Shown here: piece by piece, positions 55,101 through 63,924 of the stretch
How the letters are laid out: each line of letters starts with the position of its first letter
How positions within the stretch are numbered: the first letter of the stretch is position 1
Source: Solenopsis invicta
Lineage: Eukaryota > Arthropoda > Insecta > Hymenoptera > Formicidae
DNA length: 64,000 bases
Reading direction: 5' to 3'
Assembly: GCF_016802725.1 (NCBI RefSeq)
Contig: NC_052669.1
Coordinates: 706,501 to 770,500, forward strand
Notes under the pieces: generated by a model
Database searches by the model: none
The model's input: only the letters and a program-made list of their open reading frames with translations
What the model was told of the DNA's origin: nothing
Translations under genes and position numbers: made by a program

Positions 55101-56674
55101 GTATATTTCTATTAAACTCAGACCCATGTTCAAACTGGAAAGATTCACTGTTGTTAACAAAATTAGATTGAAAAATTGTATTAAAATAAAATTGTAACGA
55201 AGCGCCGATTTTACTTTGCCGCTTTTACTTGAGTTTGAAAATGTGTGTAAAAGATGGTGAAATTGGGATGGAATGAAATTAAATAAACAAGATAATCTCA
55301 TACAGTCGTAAAACTAATTGTCCACACAGGAGATTAAGAGTTTATTTTATGCTACAAACCCAAAGCGTACTTTTAATGAAAATTCATTCACTAACAAGAA
55401 TTTTAACTTTTAATCGAGTTTTTCCTAAAAAATTATAACACACTTGATAAATTTGTAACATAAAATAATAAAATTTTATGATATAATTTGTTAAATATAC
55501 TTTTTATAACATATTTATAACATATATATTTTTTTATATGTAAAACGTTCTATTTTACCACATTTTATAAAACATTTAAATATTTTGCGATACATTTTAT
55601 GACTCTCGGTTTTGGTAATTTATTATTATAATAACAAAGTTATTTATAATAAATATGATCTAGTACTTTGTGAGATAAAGAACTAAAATTTCAATTAAAT
55701 ACATTAAACAACAAAATTTGATACCTGCAAAAAAAATGTTTGATTAAACCATTTGTTAAAAAAAAGCTGTTTCATTTTTTTAAAACAGCCAAATATTTGT
55801 ATATAACAAAAAATTTAATTGTTTCTACGAAATACATATAAATGAAAAAAAATATTTGTTTATACTAACTTTAAAAATTGTCGATACATTTTAACCAAAT
55901 TATTTGTTTTTACAACAAAACATTTTTCCTAGTGTATATCAAAGTTTTAAAATGGAATTTTATATATTTTTTATTTAAAAATTAATCTAAAATTTCAAGA
56001 AATAACGAGCTATTCTAAAGCCTAGAAATTGGTGTTCAACATTTGCATGCAGAGTTGTCGTTTATGCCAATTCCTGATGTGACAACATAACTCGGGAATT
56101 TCAAAAACTTTTTATTGACTTTTTATTCTGTGACGCCTGGCGTGAATATCTCCGTATGCGAACGTTGAGTAGCAATCTTTATGAAAGATTAAAAAAAACT
56201 GTTTCTTACACTTTCATTTAATTATTATATGCACAATTTAAATTTTGTTCTTTTGATTTCGTAGAATTTTATGTTTAATGAAGATGACCAATGTAGATCG
56301 AAACATATGTATGATTTTGTTTTCGAATTGGCAGTTTTATTCATAATTGCACAATGACTTGGCGTGACTCGTTAGATCTTGAGATTTTGTAATTGTTTTT
56401 AAATCTCCTGAACTTATACACTTGTATTTTTTAAATGTTTCCGATTCAATTTTGTACACTCATCAAAATGTAATATCTTTACAGATTTCCACATTAATCT
56501 CACACAGAGAACGACCGCTATGCTCGGACCGAAGTCTACGAGCGGTCGCCAGGGTCGGCCAGGCGGTAAATTTGGCGGTCGAGAGATTCGTGACCGTCGG
56601 CGAAACTATCGCGGACGACAACCCAGAGATCAAACAAGACATGTACGAGGCGTGCAAAGAGGCGAGAGTTGCGG
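19333..56674 (+). CDS. alpha-Catulin: Alpha-catulin (vinculin/alpha-catenin family), 5' portion: exons 19333-19419 and 56485-56674
   Basis: Join of 87 and 190 bp giving the N-terminal 92 residues plus a split Gly codon. Exon 1 reads MATPDPVDPATLEIKTRSIE, ending LLPLVKQ, like the 'TLEIRTKSVEQTLVPLVTQ' start of alpha-catulins. Exon 2 begins ISTL and contains RVGQAVNLAVERFVTVGETI, ADDNPEIKQDM and CKEARVAG, matching catulin (RVGQAVSLAVGRFVAVGEAI-type) better than alpha-catenin. Catulins are cytoskeletal scaffolds linked to Rho-GEF, dystrobrevin and ion-channel localisation in animals. The remaining ~600 residues must lie beyond 64000. The intron is 37,065 bp. Confidence 0.9.
19941..19976. repeat. 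(GA)n microsatellite
   Basis: 18 GA units starting right after CGGGACGC, in the CpG-rich region downstream of catulin exon 1. Confidence 0.95.
20760..21008. mobile_element. 249-bp piggyBac-like MITE with TTAA target duplication
   Basis: TTAA at 20756-20759 and 21009-21012. TIRs of about 30 bp: left CCTTCACCAGCCAACGTGGG continuing GTCACTCG; right, reverse complement, CGCTCACTAGCCAATGTGAG continuing GTCACTCG. TTAA flanks are typical of piggyBac superfamily insertion. No coding capacity. Confidence 0.85.
21545..21568. repeat. (AG)n microsatellite
   Basis: About 12 AG units in the catulin intron. Confidence 0.9.
22190..22680. promoter_or_regulatory. GC-richer patch with CA/CG repeat in the catulin intron
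   Basis: GC-rich island in AT-rich DNA, holding an alternating purine-pyrimidine run at about 22298-22322 (CACACGCACACGCGCGCGCG), which is prone to Z-DNA. A 140-codon frame across it is low-complexity and not convincing. Possible enhancer or minor promoter; no direct evidence. Confidence 0.25.
23030..23960. repeat. Dispersed repeat family Q, uninterrupted copy
   Basis: Shares long ordered similarity with 27270-27510 plus 28509-29000: CATGTAAAACCTAT, AAAGTTACATTA, GCGATAGTCA, TTTAATAGCAT, TGAATCATGGCTA, CATTTATTTA, CATCTATCTCTTTAAA. Its TTTTAATAGCATCTGATCA corresponds to the spot where the 27.5-kb copy holds a TTAA-flanked insertion, so this copy is the empty site. Confidence 0.75.
24180..24290. 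repeat. Foldback element family P, copy 1
   Basis: Palindromic: GTTGTTCTATCTTTGTTACT on the left, and AAAAAGATAGAACGACTTTT on the right, with GTGTCGA and ACACAAGTCG in the outer arms. The same core (ATTCAATGGGTAACAAAGAT then AGAACGAC) recurs at about 53900 in the opposite orientation. Confidence 0.75.
24300..26670. other. Catulin intron sequence, nothing recognised
   Basis: AT-rich intron sequence with no supportable gene. Short tandem ATAAT/TATAATA repeats occur near 26030-26095. Confidence 0.5.
26675..26729. repeat. (TG)n microsatellite
   Basis: About 27 TG units, preceded by a short (AT)n and (CATA)n run. The longest dinucleotide array in the window. Confidence 0.97.
27515..28504. mobile_element. 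990-bp piggyBac-like non-autonomous element
   Basis: Flanked by TTAA at 27511-27514 and 28505-28508. Termini TCCTTAAACATA (left) and, reverse-complemented, CCCTTAAACACA (right) form a short TIR. No transposase frame. The empty site is preserved in the paralogous repeat at about 23400. A foldback hairpin at 28184-28424 sits inside it. Confidence 0.75.
28178..28433. repeat. Long hairpin (foldback MITE) inside the 27.5-kb element
   Basis: Arms of about 105 bp (28184-28287 and 28312-28424): left AGAGAATCTTTAGGAGAGAG, then AATCGCCAAGGG and GATTGGCTAGCATCAAT; right is the reverse complement with few mismatches; loop about 25 bp. CTAACT occurs on both sides (28178-28183 and 28428-28433) and may be a target duplication. 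Confidence 0.85.
29000..30890. other. Catulin intron sequence, nothing recognised
   Basis: AT-rich intron sequence. A short stretch at 30530-30620 repeats AATGTTGC/CAATATTG motifs. No gene supported. Confidence 0.5.
30900..31759 (+). promoter_or_regulatory. CpG-rich island upstream of a possible alternative first exon
   Basis: CpG-rich 0.8-kb block (GAGGCGAGGCGAGGCG at about 31167, CGACGACGGCGACGGCGACG at 31430) isolated in AT-rich intron. Ends just before an ATG and a consensus donor (31760-31775). Likely a promoter inside the catulin intron. Confidence 0.4.
31760..31774 (+). CDS. Possible alternative catulin start exon B (MGSSM)
   Basis: ATGGGCTCATCGATG followed directly by the consensus donor GTAAGT, ending in phase 0, so it could splice in frame to the catulin exon at 56485. 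Only five codons, so the match could be chance. The Gly at position 2 would allow N-myristoylation in principle, but residue 6 would be Ile (from exon 2), which fits the motif poorly. Confidence 0.3.
31800..32880. other. Catulin intron sequence, nothing recognised
   Basis: No supportable gene or element. Confidence 0.5.
32880..33010. repeat. Strong stem-loop
   Basis: Core 32924-32979: CTCGACAATATAACTGTTAT pairs with its reverse complement across a six-base loop (GAATGT), about 25 bp per arm with two or three mismatches. Weaker pairing extends outwards. It could be a MITE relic or a small-RNA precursor; orientation not decidable. Confidence 0.7.
33955..34118. repeat. 82-bp tandem duplication, two copies
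   Basis: Both copies contain ATTGAAATACG, AATGCGCTATTCATTA, TTTGAATT and ATTATAT/ATTACAT-like segments at a spacing of 82 bp (33967 against 34049). Confidence 0.8.
34120..35430. other. Catulin intron sequence, nothing recognised
   Basis: Mixed composition with short open frames lacking any recognised domain. Confidence 0.45.
35440..35660. repeat. Near-palindromic foldback element
   Basis: Left arm about 35488-35551 (GGGCTACTATTCTGTACACG, then AACGATAGTTGTCGGTGTCG) and right arm about 35572-35634 are reverse complements at more than 85% identity. Weaker similarity extends outwards. Because of the palindrome both strands read nearly the same peptide (LYTLF-L-DSCRC), which makes two mirror-image frames. 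Confidence 0.85.
36699..37190 (+). pseudogene. Two short in-line open frames of unknown family, possibly a transposon relic
   Basis: Frame 1 (36699-36881) reads NACFSFSLNFDKEKEFNYEN and onwards. Frame 2 (36912-37190) contains FRFYSLERVKENFVKNIG, VEVLKEAKTFFPATKHVF and NFIEKSFNTKGENLTAINNG. Composition is protein-like and both are on the same strand 30 bp apart, interrupted by stops. I do not recognise a family, and no TIR or splice sites frame them. Confidence 0.3.
37990..38210. repeat. Foldback element with a partial third copy
   Basis: Left arm TTAGCTGTTTCTGCCGAAGG with ATCCATATGTATTTTT, right arm (about 38075-38125) its reverse complement ending TAGAAATAGCTA. A further diverged copy (ATAGAAATTCAATAAATC) follows to about 38210. 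Confidence 0.65.
38210..39050. other. Catulin intron sequence, nothing recognised
   Basis: AT-rich intron sequence; (AAT)n run at 38810-38828. Confidence 0.5.
39050..41157 (+). promoter_or_regulatory. CpG-rich promoter and 5' UTR region for alternative catulin start C
   Basis: CpG-rich from 39050 to about 40600, with GA runs (40449-40468 and 40655-40675) and CA runs (39836-39856). It leads into an ATG and a strong splice donor at 41220/41221. In-frame TAG at 41101-41103 precedes the ATG at 41158. This is the largest CpG-rich block within the intron, consistent with a major promoter. Confidence 0.5.
41158..41220 (+). CDS. alpha-Catulin: Probable alternative catulin start exon C
   Basis: 21 codons starting MPAVYYRRGS and ending MAGERQ, then donor GTACGT. 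Phase 0 at the end, as in exon A, and also ends in Gln, so splicing to 56485 would give ...GERQ-ISTL in frame. Two more in-frame ATGs (41188 and 41203) could serve as starts. The replaced segment is the LEIKTRSIEQTLLPLV stretch encoded by exon A. No family match is known to me for these 21 residues. Confidence 0.5.
41905..42300. repeat. Dispersed repeat family R, copy 2
   Basis: Matches the ninaC intron copy at 5100-5500 in order: GTTTACGCTGCACAGCGATT, TAGTTTTAGGAAGCTG, TTTTTATTTCTTTGATTATC, GATTATGTTTTTATCAGTAT, GCAATGTTTAATTTTC and GCTTTAGG, ending CAGTATTGGTAACTTTCCCC. Confidence 0.7.
42430..46120. other. Catulin intron sequence, nothing recognised
   Basis: AT-rich intron sequence with scattered short frames and one CA microsatellite (43100-43132). 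A moderately GC-richer patch near 43960-44260 shows no gene signals. Confidence 0.5.
43100..43132. repeat. (AC)n microsatellite
   Basis: About 16 AC units in the catulin intron. Confidence 0.95.
46130..46600. repeat. Dispersed repeat family S, copy 1
   Basis: Aligns in order with 55040-55490: AAAGATTCACTG, AAGCGCCAGTTCTACTTT, AAAATGTGTGTAAA, GATGGAATAATATTAAAT, GAGTTTATTTTATG, ACAAGAATTTT and CATAAAATAA. Diverged, with no coding capacity. Confidence 0.75.
48835..49433. mobile_element. 599-bp piggyBac-like element
   Basis: Left flank TTAA (48831-48834), right flank TTTA (49434-49437), probably a mutated TTAA. Termini CCATTTCGTGGCT and, reverse-complemented, CCCTTTTGTGCCT match at 10 of 13. 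Starts with GAAGGGACGAATATATGTCC, a style seen in piggyBac-like elements. An internal block GATCCAGTATGGCGAAC resembles GATCCAATATAACGAAC at 58325, near another TTAACCCTTTTGT terminus (58214). Confidence 0.6.
50800..51014. mobile_element. 215-bp foldback MITE
   Basis: Begins CAGGGGAGAATGGGAAAAAT and ends ATTTTCTCCATTCTCCCCTG. The arms keep similarity inward through CCATTTTGGTATTTT on the left and AAAATACCAAAATAG on the right. The palindrome produces short frames on both strands. Target duplication unclear. Confidence 0.85.
51260..51460. repeat. Dispersed repeat family R, copy 3 (3' part)
   Basis: Shares TTTTTATTTCTTTCATTATC, AATATTTAGTTTTC, GGCGCGTCGCTTTGAGGTCT and GCCAGTATTGGTAAT with the copies at 5.1 and 41.9 kb. 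Next to it GGCAGTAATTGGGTAGTT (about 51468) is an imperfect reverse complement of AACTATCCCAGTTACTGC (about 50444), so this copy may be the end of a ~1-kb element. Confidence 0.6.
51500..53340. other. Catulin intron sequence, nothing recognised
   Basis: A GC-richer stretch at about 52000-52800 has short frames on both strands but no splice-framed coding signal. Confidence 0.45.
53345..53560. repeat. Inverted repeat with ~60-bp arms
   Basis: Left arm GTCATTTTCGATGTATTTTT with AACACGAGTTTGTCCCAATTT; right arm the reverse complement (AAATTTGGAATATGGATTCG, then AAAAATACATCGGAAATGAC). Spacer about 90 bp. Confidence 0.75.
53835..53985. repeat. Foldback element family P, copy 2
   Basis: GATATTCAATGGGTAACAAA, then GATAGAACGACGCTTGT and ATGGAAAGCAT; the left arm (GGAAGCTTTCCTCATTTAG, then ATACAAGCACTGTTC) is an imperfect reverse complement. 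Shares its core with 24180-24290. Confidence 0.75.
54190..54690. promoter_or_regulatory. GC/CpG-richer patch in the catulin intron
   Basis: Isolated GC-rich patch with GACGACGGCGACGACGACGA near 54647. No convincing donor-framed exon found. Possible regulatory DNA. Confidence 0.25.
55040..55490. repeat. Dispersed repeat family S, copy 2
   Basis: Ordered similarity to 46130-46600: AAAGATTCACTG, GAAGCGCCGATTTTACTTTG, AAAATGTGTGTAAAAG, GATGGAATGAAATTAAAT, GAGTTTATTTTATGCTACAA, AACAAGAATTTTAACTTTTAA. Confidence 0.75.
55500..56484 (+). other. 3' end of the catulin giant intron
   Basis: AT-rich, ending with the acceptor CTTTACAG at 56484. No gene seen. Confidence 0.6.
56485..56674 (+). CDS. alpha-Catulin: Alpha-catulin exon 2 (common exon)
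   Basis: Phase 0 in after TTTACAG, phase 1 out at donor GTAAGT (56675). Encodes ISTLISHRERPL, then RAVARVGQAVNLAVERFV, TVGETIADDNPEIKQDMY and EACKEARVAG. This helical segment is the N-terminal vinculin-family region and is the best anchor for identifying the gene. All three candidate start exons fit its phase. Confidence 0.93.
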
Positions 56675-57650
56675 GTAAGTGTAATAACACTTCCGATAAC
56701 ACGTACAAAACTGACAGTAACATAAATAAATGTACACGGAGAAAATTTTCTCATAAAATTTATCTTCAAAGTCGTGGTAGTTGTTGTAGGACAGCATTAT
56801 ATTTTTAAGAATTTTATGTGATTTTCTCTGCTTTATTAATATTTGTTACATATTTTATATCTTATCACAGCAAAATATAAAATGTGTTTGGTTATTTCTA
56901 CTGACAATGAACTCTATAATTAAATTTTAATGATTTAAAAATGTGAAAACAATTTATAATTCTTTATGTTTTAAAGAAAATAAATACCAAGTAATAACAA
57001 AGTAGTAACAAAAATATAATTTTAATATACTTATTAGGTAAGGTGGTCTTTAATTTTTATTTGCGGCACCCTCCGAAATGGTTTCAATCCATAAAAAAAT
57101 AATCTCTATCAAATTTCAACTCGATCAGACAACGGAAACTCGTATTTCCGGTTCTTTGAACATTTGAGTTCCTTTGTATTAAACTTTCTATATCAAAATT
57201 GGTTTCTAAAATGTATTTTCCACAAAAATCGGCCTAGAGGACTTATTTTGCAATATATGTGTCTTGCTTTTTTGTTTTCTTTGAGGTCTTATACATTTTA
57301 TTTAAACAACTGAGTGAATTATTAATGACTAAAATAAAAATAAATAATTATTGCGTCTCTTTGATTATTCAACCTGGTAAAATTGCTCCATGGACCGAAA
57401 AAGTGTCATTAATATATTTAAAGAACAAAATGGATTTTAAACGTGAATTTCATATATTCTTATTAATAAAATGAATTTTTTACATTTAACATTACATAAT
57501 GATTAATAATTATTATAAATATAATTGTTAGTCACTGGCACCTTGAATAACTTCAAGTTATTATAATCTATAAAACAAAATTTGCAATAATATTCTAAGA
57601 ATATTGTGAAAAATACTACACTTCATCCACGTGTCACTGCCATTAGATGG
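56675..57650 (+). other. Catulin intron 2, proximal part
   Basis: AT-rich with no exon that continues the catulin frame. The intron runs at least to the window edge. Confidence 0.5.
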
Positions 57651-58070
57651 ACACAAAGAGAGAGAGAGAGAGAGAGAGATTTCTACTCGTAATTAAAAAA
57701 TTACATAAGATAGAACGAATGGCGCAGCATTATGAGAATTTTCTTGCTTTAATTCTTTGCTCTTGAAGAATTAACAATGGAATTTTTCCTATTCAATATC
57801 ATGCGCAAAATATTTGACAATGATTTTAAGAATTAATTTATATAACAAAATAAACCTTATAAGATATTATTTGCAACAAATTATTGGAAGTTAATTGCCA
57901 TCTACCTAATAAATGACAATTGCTATCTATCTGATAAATGGTAATTTACTTCCAATAATCTGCTGCGAACAATTTTCTGTACGGCATAACTTGTTATAAT
58001 GCTGTACCTTTTATTTTATCTTATGTGGTTTTTTAATTACGAGAAATATCTCTCTCTCCTTCTCAAATAT
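57650..58070. repeat. ~420-bp nested foldback element
   Basis: Outer arms: GAGAGAGATTTCTACTCGTA then ATTAAAAAATTACATAAGAT on the left; on the right the reverse complement of GAGATATTTCTCGTAATTAA then AAAACCACATAAGAT. GCAGCATTATGA pairs with ATAATGCTGTACC. The inner hairpin (57882-57962) pairs ATTGGAAGTTAATTGCCAT with ATGGTAATTTACTTCCAAT. The (GA)n at 57658-57679 is part of the left terminus. Confidence 0.8.
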
Positions 58071-59283
58071 TAAAATTTATAACGAATTTTTGTGCTGAAA
58101 TATAATAAGAAATTCTCTTTGTATAGAAATAAAAGAAATTAAAATAGTCTAATACCTAGCCTGATAAAATTAAAATACAACCTTTTCGTAAATGGTTAAA
58201 ATTCTTCTGCAATTTAACCCTTTTGTCTTATGAAATGCTCGATTTATTTTCATAAAACTTGGTGGAATAATTTGATGATGTTTTATTCGAATCGGAGATT
58301 AAAATATAAAATTTAAAATGATGGATCCAATATAACGAACAGATTTAAAAAAAAATGTTTTAAATGTTAGAATTTGGAAGCTAGAGTCGAATTAAGCGAT
58401 CCCAAAAACTTTTAAAGAACAAGATCTTTCATCAATTACTTTATTAAAAAGAACTTGTTTTTAAGAATTTAAAGATTTATGACAAAATTATTGTTGTTTT
58501 TGTGTATTTGATTCTTAATAAATTAATGAACTTTGAATATGCTATACGGAAAGAACAATTATGCTAAAATACAGATCCGAAAATAATTATGTTAAAGCAT
58601 TAAAAGTATATATTGAACATTTAAGTTGGTTGCTGGAATGTTACAAATTTTTATAGCAATATAATCATGTTTGGATGTCTTATATAATAATTTTGATAGC
58701 TCAACATAAAATGCAAAGGTTTAAAAATTTTTTCAAGTATAAGAAAAGAAATATTTTGTATTTTAAATTATTTTATACTGTTAAACAGTATGAACTCTTT
58801 ATTATTATAATTAATTTCCTGTAAATATAGTCAATAATACTTGTTAAATAAAGTTTTTGTTAAATGTGGCGTATATACCGGATTACTTTATAAATGAAAT
58901 TATCATTCGAAATGCATACATAGTCGGAACGTTTCCATTCATAAATATACATTGCAATAATGTCAATACTTTTACTCAACATATGTTACTCGAAGTAAAG
59001 AAAAGTGGTATTATAAATTTTACAGAACGAACGAAAAAATTTCATAGAACGGATGAAAATTACGTGGTATGACATAAAAGCAAATTCAATACAAAATGTT
59101 CCCGCGCATATCACGATAGTGCATTAATCAAAAGTTGGAACAATATAACAAACGTATCCAATTGCATATTACACAGTAAATTCGCATTAAAACTTGTTGG
59201 CGTATTTTGCACACCAACATCATACATCTATTGGAGATTATATGAGCAACTTTAGAATGGTGTATTATCCAAAGGAACAATAC

Positions 59284-59286
<3 letters not shown>

Positions 59287-59319
<33 letters not shown>
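59287..59319. repeat. (AG)n microsatellite
   Basis: About 16 AG units. Confidence 0.95.
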
Positions 59320-59322
<3 letters not shown>

Positions 59323-60118
59323 TTGCATTGCATTGCAAAATTCTCTATTGTCCAATATTAATAAGAAGAAAAATTGCGCGTGCACAACATACACATCATT
59401 TAATACAAATGAAAGACATGAAGAAAAACAAATAATATTGTGAAATTTCTATCTCAGCTATAAATTTTATCATAATTTTATAATTTGAAGCACTTTAATT
59501 CTTTCATCCAGATTATATTTTATTGAAAACTTTGTATCTCCTTTGAGATTATCTTCTTCTTGAAAACAAATTGCGTTATCAAAGTTTCTTTCCCGTGAAT
59601 AACATTATTTCAAGCTGGTGGATGTTTTACTATCCCAATGTTTAGAATAATTATATTACCTCAGATAAACTCACAATTGGATCATAAAGCCGCTTATGAA
59701 TATAAAATTCTATCGCGTTGTTATTTACTAGAATAACTCATCCTAAAAAAAGTACACTAAAATAATGAAGCAGAATATGCATCTCTTTCTCATTTCTTAA
59801 TTTAGCGTTGCTTCTAAGTCGGTGAGCTTTAAGATATTCGAACAATATTCGTCAAATAGGTCAGGAAAATCTGAGTCGTAAAGTTTTAAGAGAAATCGTG
59901 AATACTACTCTAGCGATGAATACTACTCTAGATTTTACGATTCGTATTGCGAACGAAACGACCAATATTCTCTTTAGCATTTAGGTTAATATCTTACATG
60001 TCTTCTTGCCTCTTAAGGAGAGAGGAAGATGAAAGAGAAATAGAACCATGTATAAAGTTTGAGTTTAAATATTTCACACAACCACTGAACATATTTCACA
60101 CATTCATGTAAAAATTCG

Positions 60119-60159
<41 letters not shown>
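60119..60159. repeat. (TC)n microsatellite
   Basis: About 20 TC units. Confidence 0.96.
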
Positions 60160-60162
<3 letters not shown>

Positions 60163-60769
60163 CACTATGATGCACAAGGAGAGACACACTCGGATTCAGA
60201 TGCCAACATCGGATATCAAAAAGATACAAATTGCATTTCTCGTACGCAACCTTGCGCGGACAACCTCTAAGAGCACGCAAGCCGGAAGAAGGCTCCATAC
60301 ACGCGAGGCTCGTAACCTTTGAACATCACTCTCCGAAGTCTTATCGTCGATAGATTACATCTTTTCGTATCTTCACGCTAGGCCGCACATTACAGAACGA
60401 CGAATCCTACTACCGCTACCATGTGGAAACAGCGCGCGCAATGACCTAGTTTCACTAAACCTTGAAAGATTTTTCGCCACCTACATACAAGAAGGGCTTC
60501 GACGTATCTTTGCCAAATAGCGGAGAAGTAATGGCCGAAGTAAGGAACATGGATACTTCTTTCCAGCACACCTGTTCGCTCTTCGGGGAGAATTGTGCTA
60601 TAAAGAGGAGAAACGGTCTCGCTAGATTTCAAGGCGAAAAGTCCCCGCGCCACGAAATTGAAAATCTCGCGGAAAGCTCTCGTAGTGAGACCGATACTCT
60701 GCATAGATTCAATTCAAAGGAATGCTCTATCGAGATAATTAATACAATATAAAGCGATACTAGAAATTA

Positions 60770-61500
60770 CAGATGTGCAAATAGTTCGAATTCAATCGAA
60801 TCCAATCGAAACACAGTGAATTTGATTCGTTGTTGATTTATTTTCGAATCTGAGAGGCAAAAATTTGAAAGTCCAAGAATTTTGAATCATCAATTATTCG
60901 ATCTTAAATCGATCTATTTTATTTATTTTATTTTGTTGTCTTTATTTATGTGCCTGATTATTTGTCAGTTTTTAAAACTTTTCCGTTTGTAAATTTTGTA
61001 AATTAAAAATTTATGTACACGATAAACAACTATTTTCATAAATTAACGTTTCGTAGATTTGTATCATAATTTTACAAAATTTTGAAAAAAATTTGTTCTA
61101 ATGAAACACGTTAAAGTAATAAAACTGATAGTAACGTTATATTTTGTAATATGTAATCAATGTTTATTTATTTATTCTCACACTTATTGTATATACTTAG
61201 TATCTGTTAGAATTTTTTACTTAGTATATTATTTTATTATAATTATTTTTTAAAATTCTTGAGATTAATTTTTTCGTCTATTAAAAAAGATTTGTAATGT
61301 CATTAAAAATACGTTATTATGTTTAAATTAGCGTGTAATGTGAATTTGGGAAAATTTGATTTGAATTTGAGTCGTGTTCAAAGGAATTCGATTCGACGTG
61401 AAAATTTCAGATTTGATTTAATTTAATTTCGAATATGTCAGCAAAGATTTGATTCGATTCAATCTTACAAATGCTTGATTCGTACATATTTGCATTTCAT
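60770..61500. mobile_element. ~730-bp TIR element, possibly hAT-like
   Basis: Left end CAGATGTGCAAATAGTTCGA, right end, reverse-complemented, GAAATGCAAATATGTACGAA. Subterminal CAATCGAATC repeats occur at both ends. The ATGTGCAAATA style of terminus recalls hAT elements, but no clear 8-bp target duplication was found and there is no transposase. Confidence 0.5.
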
Positions 61501-63924
61501 TTACGATCGTATCCATAAGATTATAGCACTGCTTCTCGTTCATTTGCTACAATGACATAAAAGTTGTAATTACTATTTAAAAGTTGTAATTTGTTTAATT
61601 GTCTCCAAGGAAAAGAGAATTCTAATAAGAATTTTAATGAGAATTGAATACACTGAATGAAGAGTTAATGATACTTTTATTCTATACAATCAGTAAAAAA
61701 ATTAAATTTTTTAAAAATGATATCAAAAAATTTTTAATAATTCAAATCATTCAAACAGCCCCCCTCCTTTTTTTTTTTTAGTAATGTTATTGTTATAGTA
61801 AATGGGCGACGTATTTAAGATATATTATTACATCAGTTATTCTTCTCGCCGTCATCGATCTTGCGCTTTAAGGAAAACGGTGATATATAAATAATGAACC
61901 GAGCTTTCGTCACAATAAGGTCAAACAGGATTCTATGCAAGAATCAGAAACAAAGTGTTTCACGGATTTGAATATCGATAAAAATTTCTCGATAATAGAT
62001 AGGACGGAAAATTTGATTACTAGGCTACGTGAAATTGCTTAGCACAGCGTGAGACGTATCAATTCGAAGTAATGAAATAACGTCGAAAGGGCACTGATAT
62101 TACGACGATCGAGCGGAGACATGCAAACCTACTACCTGCTGGCTTGAACAAATCGTTTCGCGTGGTATCGTGTGTAAATCGGTGCGCCGTAAGTGTAACT
62201 AACCGCAGAATTGTGAACGCTATCGTACCTGCGGGATTCACTATGACACAACACGCGACGAATTTGTATGTATATAAACCGACGGTGGTTTTTGCATACA
62301 GATCACCCTTTGTATTACCCTCAAAGAAACATTCATAATGATGACAACTATAAAAATAAAAACTATACAAGTTTTTATATGCAAGACTAATGTGTATAAT
62401 TTAGTTCAATAAACTATTTTATTACAACTAAATTATTACAACTAAATATTATTGCAATTAAAGTTTAAGCTACAATGAATTAGAATGAAAATTAGAAAAT
62501 GGCTCATATTATTACGGCAACAATATTTATAGTGAAATAGCTCCTTAACTATAATTGCATAGTTATATAGACTTTATAGAAATAAGTTATGACAATTACA
62601 TTTTTCCACTTTACGTATGGTCGATTAAATAAATGTACAACCGGAATAACTACGATTATGAAGCAGCGATGTAAGATTTCAAGTGTTAAGAATGAGAACA
62701 AAAGATCTTGAATTTGAATCGCGGTTAATTTAATTTTTCCGTCATCTACATTAACTTTGTAACACATAGTTGAGGTGCTATTTGTTTACAAATGTATAGT
62801 TACTGATGCGATTTTTATTCTCTTCGTATACGTATGTTTAAATTGAGTTATTATTATCATAAAAATATATCATTTTTTAAAATAGAAAACCAAAAATATT
62901 TTGTGAGATACAAAGTAGAATTTTAAATAGCAATCATAAATACATATATATGCGTGACGGGACGCGTACGTTTACGGCGTGCGAATCGAGATCGGAGAAG
63001 AAGCGCGACATTGCAATGGAATGCTTAAACGCACGGTTATGCTCCCTTTCCCAAGATAATGCTATTTTCGATGCTTCGCGGAATTTAAACTCGCGCACTA
63101 GAACGGCGACGACTGAGAGCAAACGCATTACTACTTATTACAAAAAGCAACCACCGTAAAAGATACGTGGCGACATGCCAAATTTATAATATATATCAGA
63201 AAGGAAACAGCATATGGTAAAGACAAAGTAATGTGGAGGAGAATAGTTGCATCTAATCTCAAACACAAACAGATTACAGTCACCGCAAACTGAAAGCACT
63301 CGAGCAAGATGATGAATGCGTATACATTGCATTGCGTACTTAATATCTGGTATCCATTTCTACCGGCTGCTAATTACTAAAGAATTTTAATACAATTATG
63401 CCGCATTTCATGGTACGTTAATATGTAGCGCCTAATATCAAACTGAAAATACGTCGAGTTTTTTATTTAGTTCAATTGTTAGCTTCTGTCTTCTTGTGGC
63501 GAAATGATCGTTAACGATCAATCAGAATCGTGATGCATGAAAAATGAATGTTGAAAGCAGAAATCGATTTCGAGATAATTGGCGATAAAACGGTTACATG
63601 CGAATAGAGACTGGAAATATAGTGGCGTACTGGACGAAAATAAATTGTCCGAGAATTGAAATCGAATATCAGGGTGAAATCGAAGGAAATCGCCAGCGCT
63701 GTTAATGAAATGGGAAAATATCAGATATTATCGAGACACGCCGTGAATTTTGAAGTTCCGATTTTGTTCATTCACAATTATATCAATCGACATCAAACAA
63801 TATTCATTTTTTCTATTATGTTTGCATAAATGTTATCGATTTATCATTCTTGATTATTTTTTATGACTGGACCAACTTAATATTACGAAACATTTATTAA
63901 TTACTGATATATAAACAAGCATAT
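61500..63924. other. Catulin intron 2 sequence, nothing recognised
   Basis: Two GC-richer patches (62040-62300 and 62950-63120) hold short frames of no recognised family. No continuation of the catulin frame found. Confidence 0.45.

Larger units (their letters stand above)
58070..60770. other. Catulin intron 2 sequence, no gene recognised
   Basis: Contains two long dinucleotide arrays. A GC-richer patch at 60180-60720 is open on both strands (96 and 104 codons) but shows no domain, splice frame or codon bias that I can defend. TTAACCCTTTTGT at 58214 resembles a piggyBac-like terminus without a found partner. Confidence 0.45.

Noticed and set aside
60390..60752. 96-codon plus and 104-codon minus overlapping frames
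   Set aside because: GC-richer patch open on both strands; neither has splice signals or recognised motifs, and neither continues catulin.
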